A stretch of 49,180 nucleotides of DNA from Pseudomonadota bacterium (GTDB lineage Bacteria > Pseudomonadota > Gammaproteobacteria > Burkholderiales > Rhodocyclaceae): contig JAGTRT010000019.1 in NCBI GenBank assembly GCA_018261895.1, positions 1 to 49,180 of the forward strand, given 5' to 3'. Position 1 is the stretch's first letter. Every line of letters begins with the position of its first letter. Positions 32,943-41,569 of this stretch are shown one piece after another. The notes beneath the pieces were generated by a model that was not told the origin of the DNA, made no database searches, and worked only from the letters and a program-made list of their open reading frames with translations. Both the position numbers and the translations under genes were made by a program.

Positions 32943-34185
32943 CGACGAAGTCGGCATACGCGAACTGTTATCGGAAATCCTGATCGACGAAGGCTACGAT
33001 GTCCGTGTCGCCGAAAATGCCGCTGCTGCGCGAGTCATTCGCAATGAGTTGCGTCCCGATCTGGTGCTGCTGGACATCTGGATGCCCGATACGGACGGCA
33101 TCACGCTGCTCAAGGAATGGCACGCGGCGGGGCATCTCAACATGCCGGTCGTCATGATGTCCGGACACGGGACCATCGATACGGCCGTTGAGGCAACCCG
33201 TTTCGGGGCCTTCGATTTCCTCGAAAAGCCCATCGCCTTGCAGAAACTCCTGTCCACGGTTCAGAAGGCGCTCAAGCACGACAAGCCGTCGGTCCGCCCA
33301 GCACTGACGCTGGAAGCCTTCAGCCGGCTGACGTTCGTCAAGGAATTCAAGCGGCGCCTCGAACAGGCTGCTGCGAAATCGCCCATCCTGCTCATCAAGG
33401 GCGCGAATGGCGGTATGGCTGAGATCTGTGCCCGTACGTTGCAGCCGCCACGCACACCCTGGCTCGATTTGTCCTTGGTGAGCAGTGCGCTGACGCAGGA
33501 AATGCTCGAAAAAGTGACGAGCGGCATCCTGTTCGTGCCCGACATGGCCGGGCTCGGCAAAATGCAGCAGATGAACATGGCGTTTGCCGTGGACCGTCTG
33601 GAAAAGCTCAATCTGCAACTGATTGCGGCTACTGCCAGCAGCATTGGCGCACTTGGTGAAGCCGGGTGGGATAGCAAACTGCTGGCCCGACTGGGCGAAA
33701 TCTGGGTAGCCATGCCGTCGCTGGCGGGCCATGGTGACGAGTTGCCGGAAATTGCTAGCCTCCTGCTGACCAATTTCGTCGAGCGGGGCGAAGTGCCGGC
33801 ACGACGACTGTCCAGCGCGGCCATGAATGCACTCCGTACCCTGTCGTGGAAGAGCAGTCCGGAGTCGAGCTGGAACGATCTTTATGCCCTCGTCCGGAAT
33901 CTGGCGATTACCTCTCTCGAAGAGGAAATCAGCGCTGATGACGTTGCCCGGGTGATGCCGGCGGACGCCGGGGGGCCGCCGGAAATGCTGTCGCTTTTGC
34001 CACTCTTCGACCAGCCCTTGCGCGAGGCGCGCGATGCGTTCGAAAAAATGTATTTCGAGCACCATTTGCGCCTTGAAGGTGGCAACATGACCAAACTGGC
34101 AGATCGCTCCGGCCTGGAGCGTACGCATTTGTACCGGAAACTCAAGCAATTGGACGTCAAGCTGGGCAAGCGTAACGAAGAATAA
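32920..34185 (+). CDS. NtrX-like response regulator with degenerate AAA+ domain
   Basis: The 421-residue protein has a typical receiver (D52 in VLLDIWMPDTDG, Lys in EKPIALQKL) and a C-terminal Fis-type HTH (EGGNMTKLADRSGLERTHLYRKLKQL, last 45 residues). Between them an NtrC-like AAA+ domain is recognisable by length and layout but lacks the Walker A GESGTGKE (here LLIKGANGGMAEICA), the GAFTGA loop that touches sigma-54, and a proper Walker B (FVPDMAGLG). So it is very unlikely to activate sigma-54 promoters by ATP hydrolysis and probably works by DNA binding alone. GGAGGAAG precedes ATG 32920. Confidence 0.88.
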   Translation: MAIILVVDDEVGIRELLSEILIDEGYDVRVAENAAAARVIRNELRPDLVLLDIWMPDTDGITLLKEWHAAGHLNMPVVMMSGHGTIDTAVEATRFGAFDFLEKPIALQKLLSTVQKALKHDKPSVRPALTLEAFSRLTFVKEFKRRLEQAAAKSPILLIKGANGGMAEICARTLQPPRTPWLDLSLVSSALTQEMLEKVTSGILFVPDMAGLGKMQQMNMAFAVDRLEKLNLQLIAATASSIGALGEAGWDSKLLARLGEIWVAMPSLAGHGDELPEIASLLLTNFVERGEVPARRLSSAAMNALRTLSWKSSPESSWNDLYALVRNLAITSLEEEISADDVARVMPADAGGPPEMLSLLPLFDQPLREARDAFEKMYFEHHLRLEGGNMTKLADRSGLERTHLYRKLKQLDVKLGKRNEE

Positions 34186-34208
34186 TTACCCTGGAACAAG
34201 GGGGAGAC

Positions 34209-35642
34209 ATGAAAGTCATCATTCTCGGTGCCGGGCAGGTTGGCGCCAGTGTGGCAGAGGGCCTGGTTTCAGAAGAAAACGACATCACGGTGGTCGATTA
34301 CGACCCGGTCCGCCTCGCCCAATTGCAGGATCGGCTCGATCTGCGAACGGTTGTTGGCAACGCGGCTACGCCATCGGCGCTGCATGATGCCGGAGCCGAA
34401 GACGCCGACATGGTGATTGCCTTGACGCAAAGCGATCAATCCAATCTCGTTGCCTGCAAGCTTGCCCATAGCGTGTTCAATGTTCCGACGCGGATTGCCC
34501 GATTGCGCTCCCGGGATTTTCTCGAGGACAAGAGCCTGCTCTCAACTGACAATTTCGCGGTGGATTTTGCTCTATGTCCGGAACAGGTGATTACGGATTA
34601 CATCTGTCGCCTGATCGAATTTCCCGAAGCACTACAGGTGCTGAATTTCGCCCAGGGACGAGTCAGCCTGGTCGCGGTTCGTGCCTACGATGGTGGCTTG
34701 CTGGTGGGCAAGCCGATCAAGGCGATGCGCGAATTGCTGCCACCCGACATGGATGCACGTATCGCAGCCATCTTTCGTCGCGATCAAGCGGTATTTCCTG
34801 AGGGGGATACCGTGGTTGAGGCCGGCGACGAGGTTTTTCTGCTGGCGGCAGCCGAGCACATCCGGCCCGTGCTTCGCCAGTTGCGGCGGATGATGGAGCC
34901 AGTGGTTCGCATCATGATTGCCGGGGGCGGGAATATCGGCCTGCGTCTGGCCAAGTCGCTTGAGAAACGCTATGAAATCAAACTGATCGAAGGCCGCAAG
35001 GAGCGCGCCGAGATGATTGCCAATGAACTGCACAACACTCTTGTGCTGCTCGGCGATGCCACCGACGAAGAGTTGCTGGAACAGGAAAACATTTCCGAAA
35101 TGGATCTGTTTGTAGCGCTGACCAACGACGACGAGGACAACATCATGTCCGGTAGCCTGGCCAAGCGGCTGGGCAGCAAGCGGGTGGTCGCCCTGATCAA
35201 TCGTCGTGCCTACGCCGAGATGATCGAGGGAGGGCCCATAGATATTGGAATCTCGCCGGCCCAGGTATCGATCGGAGCCTTGTTGGCTCATGTTCGGCAG
35301 GGCGACGTTGCGGAGGTGCATTCACTGCGACGGGGAGCGGCAGAAGCGCTGGAACTGGTGGCCCACGGTGACGCAAAGACGTCGCAGATCATAGGCAAGC
35401 GAATCGATCAGATCGACTGGCCACATGGGGTGACCGTCGCCGCCCTTGTCCGGAATTTCGACAAGGCGGTGGTGGTCGGTCAAACCGATGACTGGACGTC
35501 GATTACCCGTCACGGCGAAGTGGTGATTGCGCACCACGATACGGTGATTGAGCCGGAGGACCATGTCATCGTCTTTTGCACCCGCAAGAAGCTGGTGAAA
35601 AAAGTCGAGATGCTGTTCCAGGTTGGTTTCCACTTCTTCTGA
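34209..35642 (+). CDS. trkA: Trk potassium uptake regulatory subunit TrkA
   Basis: TrkA is the cytoplasmic NAD(H)/ATP-binding gating subunit of the Trk potassium system. The 477-residue product shows two RCK halves: GAGQVGASVAEGL (7-19) and GGGNIGLRLAKSLEKR (about 238), each with a following acidic strand end (VVDYD; LIEGRKER) and TrkA-C domain. A strong AAGGGGGAG site precedes ATG 34209. It is followed by trkH after 10 bases. Slightly longer than E. coli TrkA (458). Confidence 0.96.
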   Translation: MKVIILGAGQVGASVAEGLVSEENDITVVDYDPVRLAQLQDRLDLRTVVGNAATPSALHDAGAEDADMVIALTQSDQSNLVACKLAHSVFNVPTRIARLRSRDFLEDKSLLSTDNFAVDFALCPEQVITDYICRLIEFPEALQVLNFAQGRVSLVAVRAYDGGLLVGKPIKAMRELLPPDMDARIAAIFRRDQAVFPEGDTVVEAGDEVFLLAAAEHIRPVLRQLRRMMEPVVRIMIAGGGNIGLRLAKSLEKRYEIKLIEGRKERAEMIANELHNTLVLLGDATDEELLEQENISEMDLFVALTNDDEDNIMSGSLAKRLGSKRVVALINRRAYAEMIEGGPIDIGISPAQVSIGALLAHVRQGDVAEVHSLRRGAAEALELVAHGDAKTSQIIGKRIDQIDWPHGVTVAALVRNFDKAVVVGQTDDWTSITRHGEVVIAHHDTVIEPEDHVIVFCTRKKLVKKVEMLFQVGFHFF

Positions 35643-35652
35643 AGGCCTGGCC

Positions 35653-37107
35653 GTGACCCGCTTTGCTCCTGTTTACCGCGCGCTGGGCATGATCATCATG
35701 CTGTTTGCGCTGACCATGCTGGCGCCGTTGATCCTGTCCTATGTGACCGACGACGGTGCCCAGACCGCCTATGACGAGGCGTTCGCACTGACGCTGCTGA
35801 GTGGTGCCTTCCTCTGGTACCGCTATCGTCGTTGCAAGCGCGAACTGAACATTCGTGACGGCTTCCTGATGGTCGTGCTGGTGTGGACCATCCTGCCTGC
35901 GTTCGCAGCCATCCCGTTGATGATCCAGCTCGGCATCAGCCATACCGATGCCTATTTCGAAACCGTTTCCGGTCTGACCACGACCGGTTCAACCGTATTG
36001 TCGAATCTGGATACGCTTCCGATGTCGATCAATCTGTGGCGGCACGAACTGGTGTGGATAGGCGGCATGGGATTGATCGTGCTCGCCATCGCCATCCTTC
36101 CGCTGCTCGGTATCGGCGGCCGGCAAATGTTCAAGGCGGAAACACCAGGTCCGATGAAGGATGCCAAGATGACGCCCCGCATCGCCGAGACGGCCAAGGG
36201 TCTCTGGCTGGTCTATCTGGGGGTTTCGGTGGCTTGTATCGTCGGCTATCGCTGGGCCGGAATGAGCTGGTTCGATGCCATCTGTCACGGTTTTTCGACG
36301 ATGGGCCTGGGCGGATTTTCGACCCACGATGCCAGCTTCGGATTTTTCAATTCGCCGGCCATCGAAATGGTCTCCATCCTTTTCATGCTGATCGCCGGGA
36401 TGAACTTCGGAACACTATTTCTGGCGGTCAGCGGGCGAAGCATCCGTCCGTATCTCCATGATCCCGAAGCGGGCTGGTTTCTCGGGGTAACCTTGGTCAG
36501 CATTCTTGTCGTTGCCATCTATATCTGGAAGGACGGTGCGTATCCCGATCTGGATACGGCGTTGCGGCATACCGCATTCAATCTCGTTTCGATTGCCACC
36601 ACGACGGGTTTCGCCAGCGTTGATTTCGCACTGTGGCCGATCTTTGCCCCTTTGTGGATGCTATTCCTGTCCAGCTTTGTCACCAGTGCCGGTTCTACCG
36701 GGGGCGGCATCAAGATGATGCGTGCCCTGTTGCTGTACAAGCAGGTCTATAGAGAACTGCTTCGGGCAATGCATCCGAATGCGGTTTACAACATCCGCAT
36801 TGGCGGACAAATAGCCCCTCAGCCGATCCTGTTTGCCGTGCTTTCTTTCGGTTTCATGTACATGGTCAGCATTGTGTCGATGACCTTGCTGCTTGCCTTT
36901 ACAGGTCTTGATATCGTGTCGGCTTTCACCGCGATTGTGGCCAGCATTAACAACACGGGGCCGGGACTCGGGGTGGTTGGCCCATCGACGACCTATGCTG
37001 TGCTTGAAGACTTCCAGACCTGGATCTGCATCTTCGCCATGCTGCTCGGACGACTCGAAATATTTACCCTGCTCGTCGTCATGACCCCCGCTTTCTGGCG
37101 GAAGTGA
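35653..37107 (+). CDS. trkH: Trk potassium uptake channel subunit TrkH
   Basis: TrkH forms the K+ pore. The 484-residue membrane protein has the four pore-loop filters around TTGSTVLSNLD, MGLGGFSTHD, TTTGFASVDF and NNTGPGLG, each with the conserved Gly. GTG 35653 (AAGG upstream) puts the first helix near the N-terminus; a TTG at 35623 inside trkA is the alternative. It pairs with trkA as an operon; E. coli TrkH is 483 residues. Confidence 0.95.
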   Translation: MTRFAPVYRALGMIIMLFALTMLAPLILSYVTDDGAQTAYDEAFALTLLSGAFLWYRYRRCKRELNIRDGFLMVVLVWTILPAFAAIPLMIQLGISHTDAYFETVSGLTTTGSTVLSNLDTLPMSINLWRHELVWIGGMGLIVLAIAILPLLGIGGRQMFKAETPGPMKDAKMTPRIAETAKGLWLVYLGVSVACIVGYRWAGMSWFDAICHGFSTMGLGGFSTHDASFGFFNSPAIEMVSILFMLIAGMNFGTLFLAVSGRSIRPYLHDPEAGWFLGVTLVSILVVAIYIWKDGAYPDLDTALRHTAFNLVSIATTTGFASVDFALWPIFAPLWMLFLSSFVTSAGSTGGGIKMMRALLLYKQVYRELLRAMHPNAVYNIRIGGQIAPQPILFAVLSFGFMYMVSIVSMTLLLAFTGLDIVSAFTAIVASINNTGPGLGVVGPSTTYAVLEDFQTWICIFAMLLGRLEIFTLLVVMTPAFWRK

Positions 37108-37122
37108 CCCGGCGGCCGTAAT

Positions 37123-37140
37123 GGCGGATAATTCCGCCTT
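37123..37140 (+). terminator. possible weak terminator between trkH and hemE
   Basis: GGCGGA and TCCGCC pair around TAAT, followed by only TTTCC. A second GGCGGA follows at about 37153, allowing an alternative pairing. Too weak to be sure; read-through into hemE is likely. Confidence 0.35.
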
Positions 37141-37164
37141 TCCGATTTTCAGGCGGAGTCCGAC

Positions 37165-38232
37165 GTGAGCCGACCCAAGAACGATACTTTCCTGCGCGCC
37201 CTTCTCAAGGAGCCGACCGAATACACCCCGCTGTGGCTGATGCGCCAGGCTGGCCGTTACCTTCCCGAGTATTGCGAAACCCGCAAGCGGGCTGGTAACT
37301 TCCTCAATCTTTGCAAGTCGCCGGCCATGGCCTGCGAGGTTACCCTGCAGCCCTTGGCCCGTTACGATCTTGATGCCGCCATTCTGTTCTCGGACATTCT
37401 GACCGTTCCCGATGCCATGGGCCTGGGTCTCTACTTTGCCGAGGGCGAGGGACCCAAGTTCGAACGTCCGCTGCGCGAGGAGTGGGCGATCAACAACCTG
37501 ACGGTGACCGATCCCTACGAGCACCTCGGGTACGTCATGGACGCGGTGTCGGAGATTCGGCGTGCGCTGGATAACTCGGTGCCACTCATCGGCTTTTCCG
37601 GCAGCCCCTACACGCTGGCCTGTTACATGGTCGAAGGCGAGGGCTCAAGCGATTTCCGGAACATCAAGGGCATGCTCTACAACCGTCCGGACCTGTTGCA
37701 CCGCATCCTGTCCGTCACGGCCGACTCGGTGATTGCCTACCTGAATGCACAGATCGACAGCGGTGCCCAGGCGGTCATGATCTTCGATACCTGGGGTGGT
37801 TCGCTGTCCAACGCCGCCTACGAAGAGTTTTCGCTGCAATACATGCGCCGGATTGTGGCTGGACTGAAGAAAGAAAAGGACGGCCAACGGATTCCGAGCA
37901 TCGTCTTCACCAAGAACGGCGGTTTGTGGCTGGAGAAGATTGCCGACATTGGTTGCGATGCGGTTGGGCTGGACTGGACGATCGACATCGGCGAGGCACG
38001 CCGTCGGGTGGGCGACAAGGTCGCCTTGCAGGGCAACCTCGATCCCAACGTATTGTTTGCCCAACCGGAAATCGTTGCAGAGGAGGCCAGGAAGGTGCTC
38101 GACAGCTTCGGTGCGGGCAATACCGGCCACGTTTTCAATCTCGGCCACGGCATTTCGCAGTTTACGCCACCGGAAAGTGTGACGGCACTGGTCGAGACCG
38201 TGCACAGCCATAGTCGGCTATTACGAAAGTAA
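37165..38232 (+). CDS. hemE: uroporphyrinogen decarboxylase
   Basis: HemE converts uroporphyrinogen III to coproporphyrinogen III in haem synthesis. The 355-residue product carries [15 protein letters not shown], the [14 protein letters not shown] signature, [26 protein letters not shown] and [10 protein letters not shown], all invariant family stretches. The start is GTG 37165. It precedes priA, separated by an unusual AT-rich gap. Confidence 0.97.
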   Translation: MSRPKNDTFLRALLKEPTEYTPLWLMRQAGRYLPEYCETRKRAGNFLNLCKSPAMACEVTLQPLARYDLDAAILFSDILTVPDAMGLGLYFAEGEGPKFERPLREEWAINNLTVTDPYEHLGYVMDAVSEIRRALDNSVPLIGFSGSPYTLACYMVEGEGSSDFRNIKGMLYNRPDLLHRILSVTADSVIAYLNAQIDSGAQAVMIFDTWGGSLSNAAYEEFSLQYMRRIVAGLKKEKDGQRIPSIVFTKNGGLWLEKIADIGCDAVGLDWTIDIGEARRRVGDKVALQGNLDPNVLFAQPEIVAEEARKVLDSFGAGNTGHVFNLGHGISQFTPPESVTALVETVHSHSRLLRK

Positions 38233-38533
38233 TACGATAAACGAGGGGCAAAGCTTTACTTATGCACAGAGTTTTGTCTCTCGGTGAAAATAAATTCTGG
38301 AAACCCCTTGACGCAGCGTTGTTTCTTTAAATTATTGAATTTAAAAGAAAACGTGGGTTGCTCAATTTTTCGGCAAAGTGACAAAGCCGTTACCAAACCC
38401 TTACACGGCGCGGAGCTGCTAAAGAAATCCACAATGTTATCCACAGATTTTGTGGACAACTCGAAATCATCCGTAATTTGGGCGCTTTCTCGCCCAAATC
38501 ATGGTGAAAATGGCGGCTCTTGCCGGTAAATCC
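38233..38533. other. AT-rich hemE-priA gap with palindrome and DnaA boxes
   Basis: This gap of about 300 bases is strikingly AT-rich for the window. It holds an imperfect palindrome (38321-38352: GTTTCTTTAAATT, ATTG, AATTTAAAAGAAAAC) with no T tail, and a cluster of DnaA boxes at 38425-38459. I see no gene. The true priA start (38501, 38510 or 38534) is uncertain, so the gap may be slightly shorter. Confidence 0.6.
38425..38459. promoter_or_regulatory. cluster of DnaA boxes upstream of priA
   Basis: A near match AAATCCACA (38425-38433), a perfect TTATCCACA (38437-38445) and an inverted TGTGGACAA (38451-38459, box TTGTCCACA on the other strand) occur within 35 bases. Two boxes face each other. 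It is denser than either gap at dnaA. Binding by DnaA is inferred from the consensus. Confidence 0.6.
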
Positions 38534-40516
38534 ATGCCCGTTTTGCGCGTTGCCCTCGATTTGCCGTTGCACCGTCTTTTCGACTATCTGGCGGAGGATG
38601 CGTCGGCGGTCGATATCGGGTTGAGGGTACGCGTTCCATTCGGCCGGGGCGAGAAGGTCGGGGTGATCGTTGAGGTCGCCGATGCCAGCGACTGGCCAGT
38701 GGATCAGCTAAAGCCGGCACTTGAGATTCTGCGTGACTTGCCGCCGCTGCCGCCTGATTTCTTCGGCTTGTGCGAGTTTGCCAGCACTTACTATCAGGCT
38801 CCCCTCGGCGAAGTCGTTCTGCAGGCCTTGCCGGTTGGGCTCAAGCGTGTTGATCCACCTCAGCGGCGGAATGCGCGGGCAGCGAAAAAGCCGGTTGGCA
38901 TCGAGGCGCCGGCGCTGACCGAGGAACAGGCGAATGCCCTGTCTGCGATCAATCCTGCGGCCGGATTCTCGGTAAATCTGTTGCATGGCGTGACCGGCAG
39001 CGGCAAGACGGAAGTCTATTTACGTCTGGTCGAGCAGGCCTTGGCTGCGGGGCGGCAAGCCTTGCTGCTCGTCCCGGAAATCAATCTGACCCCGCAACTG
39101 GAGGATCGGGTTCGGGCCCGGTTTACCGAGGCCGGCGTGGTTTCCTTGCATAGCGAACTGGCCGAAGCGGCTCGTGAGCGCAACTGGCGAGCTGCGTTTG
39201 CCGGCGAGGCGAGCATCGTTCTGGGCACCCGCCTGTCCATCTTTACTCCCTTGCCACGCTTGGGCTTGATCGTCATCGATGAAGAGCACGATCCCTCCTT
39301 CAAGCAGCAGGACGGCATGCGCTACTCGGCCCGCGATGTCGGGGTCTTTCGAGCCCACCAGTTGGAGATTCCCATCCTGCTCGGTTCGGCCACGCCTTCG
39401 CTGGAATCGTGGTCCAACGCCCTGAGTGGCCGCTACGGCCTGCTAAGGCTGAATCAGCGCGCCAATCCGGAAGCGAAGCTGCCGGCCGTTCACATCATCG
39501 ACACGCGCCGCAAGAAGCTTCAGGAAGGGGTCAGTGAGCCCTTGATAGCGGCCATCAAGGAGCGCCTGGCGCGTGGCGAACAAAGCCTAGTGTTCCTGAA
39601 CCGTCGGGGTTATGCGCCGGTACTGGCTTGTCCGGCCTGTGGCTGGATTTCGCGTTGCACCCGGTGTGCCGCCAATATGGTGCTGCACTTGGCCGATCGC
39701 CGCTTGCGCTGCCATCACTGCGGTTGCGAACACCGCGTGCCGAAAGCCTGTCCGACCTGCGGCAATCAGGATATTCACCCCTTCGGGCGCGGGACGCAGC
39801 GGCTCGAAGGATGGATCAAGGAGCAGTTCCCCGAGGCCCGTGTTCTGCGCGTGGATCGCGATTCCGTGAAAAGCCGCAAGCAATGGGAGGCCATGCTGGA
39901 ACTGATCCACGGTGGCGAGGCCGATATCCTGGTCGGCACGCAGATGCTGGCCAAGGGGCACGATTTTCCGAAATTGACACTGGTCGGCGCGCTGGGCGCC
40001 GATGCGGCCCTCTACGCTGCCGACTGGCGGGCCCCGGAGCGATTGTTTGGCCAGCTGATGCAGGTGGCCGGGCGGGCCGGTCGGGCCGAGCTCAAGGGCG
40101 AGGTCCTGATTCAGACCGAATACCCCGATCATCCGTTGTTCGCCGCGCTGGTCGAGCATGACTACCCGGGATTTGCCGCCCAGCAGCTCAAGGAACGCGA
40201 GCAGGCCGGGTTCCCGCCCTATGCCTTCCAGGCGGTCCTGCGGGCGGAAGCCCCGGAAATGGCCGATGCCATCGCCTTCCTGGGGGCAGCGGCCAGTTTG
40301 CCGGTGATTGCCGAGCACGATAAGGTCATGATCTACGACCCGGTGCCGATGCGCCTGGCCAGGCTGGCCAGCCTGGAACGCGGGCAGTTGCTGGCCGAGT
40401 CCTATTCGCGTCCCGCCCTCCAGCAGTTCCTGCCCCGCTGGCGGGAGTCGATCGAGGGGCTCAAGGCACCATCGAGGTTGCGCTGGCACATCGAGGTCGA
40501 TCCGCTGGAATTCTGA
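38534..40516 (+). CDS. priA: primosomal helicase PriA
   Basis: PriA recognises stalled forks and reloads the replisome. The product of about 660 residues has the N-terminal 3'-end-binding domain (VLRVALDLPLHRLFDYL), Walker A GVTGSGKTEVYL (about 151), the DEEHD box (about 249), paired zinc-binding Cys motifs (CPACGWISRCTRC, CHHCGC, CPTCG; about 366-415) and the helicase motifs GTQMLAKGHDFP and QVAGRAGR. I prefer ATG 38534, where homology begins; ATG 38501 and 38510 would add 8-11 residues. Upstream lie DnaA boxes, a suggestive link between initiator and restart helicase. Confidence 0.95.
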   Translation: MPVLRVALDLPLHRLFDYLAEDASAVDIGLRVRVPFGRGEKVGVIVEVADASDWPVDQLKPALEILRDLPPLPPDFFGLCEFASTYYQAPLGEVVLQALPVGLKRVDPPQRRNARAAKKPVGIEAPALTEEQANALSAINPAAGFSVNLLHGVTGSGKTEVYLRLVEQALAAGRQALLLVPEINLTPQLEDRVRARFTEAGVVSLHSELAEAARERNWRAAFAGEASIVLGTRLSIFTPLPRLGLIVIDEEHDPSFKQQDGMRYSARDVGVFRAHQLEIPILLGSATPSLESWSNALSGRYGLLRLNQRANPEAKLPAVHIIDTRRKKLQEGVSEPLIAAIKERLARGEQSLVFLNRRGYAPVLACPACGWISRCTRCAANMVLHLADRRLRCHHCGCEHRVPKACPTCGNQDIHPFGRGTQRLEGWIKEQFPEARVLRVDRDSVKSRKQWEAMLELIHGGEADILVGTQMLAKGHDFPKLTLVGALGADAALYAADWRAPERLFGQLMQVAGRAGRAELKGEVLIQTEYPDHPLFAALVEHDYPGFAAQQLKEREQAGFPPYAFQAVLRAEAPEMADAIAFLGAAASLPVIAEHDKVMIYDPVPMRLARLASLERGQLLAESYSRPALQQFLPRWRESIEGLKAPSRLRWHIEVDPLEF

Positions 40517-40535
40517 TTTTCGCCTACGGCACGTC

Positions 40536-40570
40536 CCTTGCAATGGAGTTGCTCCAACCAGTGCAAGGAG
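40536..40570 (+). promoter_or_regulatory. hairpin overlapping the Shine-Dalgarno of the calcium-loop gene
   Basis: CCTTGCA (40536-40542) pairs perfectly with TGCAAGG (40562-40568); inside, TGGAG (40544-40548) pairs with CTCCA (40552-40556). The outer arm covers part of the AGGAG ribosome binding site (40566-40570), six bases before the ATG at 40577. It could restrain translation; there is no T tail, so it is not a standard terminator for priA. Confidence 0.5.
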
Positions 40571-40576
40571 TAGATC

Positions 40577-41569
40577 ATGAAAATTCAGGAATCGAATGTT
40601 CAACTGTCGGCCAATCGCGAAGCCAGCTGCAGTCACACGCTGGAAATCACCACCGAGCAGCAGTTTCGCCGGGTTTTCGAGGGCTTTGCCCTCGATCCGG
40701 ATAACGAGCAGGTAGCGGCTCGCCAGAAGATCCAGAAACTGCTGGAGTCATTGATCGAGGCCATTCTGGCGGCAATGGACGGCAAGAAAGTTGGGGAAAA
40801 CTTTGCCGCTTGCGACGCCGGGGAGATGGCGCCCCGGCCCTCGAAGGCTGGGTCAGGCGAGCCGGAAATCAACTGGCAGCGAACGATCCGCGAGTGCGTG
40901 AGCGAATCGGAAAAGACCACGGTGTGCGGGCGCGGCAACGTCACGACCTGCGATGGCCGAGTCATCGAATTCGACTACTCGCTGGAAATGGCGCGCAGTT
41001 TTTCCAGCGAGAAGCTCGAGAAGGATAGCGGCACGATCAAGTTGAGCGATCCGCTCATGCTCAGCTTCAACGGCAAAGCCTGCGAGCTCACGGAAGAATG
41101 CATCAACTTTGACCTCGATGCCGACGGCAAGGCCGAGCAGATCCCAGGCATGGGCAAGGGCAGCGGTTTTCTGGTCTTTGACCGGAACGGCAACGGCAAG
41201 GCCGACAACGGCCAGGAACTGTTCGGCGTGGCCAGCGGCAACGGCTTTGCCGACCTGGCCGGATTGGACACCGACCACAATGGCTGGATTGACGAGGGCG
41301 ATGCCGCATTTGACCGTTTGGGCGTGTGGTCGAACGACGGGTATGCCTCGCTCAGGGAGCGTGGTGTCGGGGCGCTATCGACTTCAACGGTCAACGCGGA
41401 ATTTTCGCTAAAAACGAAATCCAATGAATTGCTCGGGCAGATTCGGGCAGCCGGCCTTTATCTTTCTGAGTCCGGCCAGGTCGGCCACCTGCAGCAGGTT
41501 GACCTGGCTGTTTCAGACCTGCCGGACGGGCCTGAACATCCAGACCAGCGCCAGCAGCTGGCCGCCTAA
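40577..41569 (+). CDS. protein with calcium-binding (EF-hand/dockerin-like) loops, unknown function
   Basis: The 330-residue product has no signal peptide. The N-terminal half (1-165) is helical and unrecognised. From about 175 there are three Asp-rich loops: DLDADGKAE, DRNGNGKADNGQELFG and DTDHNGWIDEGD, followed by FDRLGVWSNDGY and a LRERGVGAL strand. This layout (loop, SGFLVFDRNGNGK, NGQELFG, GF..LA.LD) recurs at the ends of large RTX-like or surface proteins and in small cytosolic ones of Gram-negatives. A degraded copy of the dispersed element lies at about 269-283. The last 57 bases overlap the convergent MFS gene. Calcium binding is inferred. Confidence 0.75.
   Translation: MKIQESNVQLSANREASCSHTLEITTEQQFRRVFEGFALDPDNEQVAARQKIQKLLESLIEAILAAMDGKKVGENFAACDAGEMAPRPSKAGSGEPEINWQRTIRECVSESEKTTVCGRGNVTTCDGRVIEFDYSLEMARSFSSEKLEKDSGTIKLSDPLMLSFNGKACELTEECINFDLDADGKAEQIPGMGKGSGFLVFDRNGNGKADNGQELFGVASGNGFADLAGLDTDHNGWIDEGDAAFDRLGVWSNDGYASLRERGVGALSTSTVNAEFSLKTKSNELLGQIRAAGLYLSESGQVGHLQQVDLAVSDLPDGPEHPDQRQQLAA
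41380..41422 (+). repeat. 43-bp dispersed element, copy 8 (degraded, in the calcium-loop gene)
   Basis: ACGGTCAAC starts at 41387 and GAAATCC ends at 41422, exactly the spacing of copy 2, but the middle (GCGGAATTTTCGCT) is diverged. It is read as STVNAEFSLKTKS. Less certain than the other seven. Confidence 0.5.

Noticed and set aside
38321..38352. AT palindrome after hemE as a Rho-independent terminator
   Set aside because: The stem is almost all A/T and no T tail follows, so it would be a poor terminator.
41380..41422. Treating the degraded element copy as equal to the others
   Set aside because: The middle of the core is changed; only the first nine bases, the right end and the spacing agree, so it is kept as a low-confidence copy.
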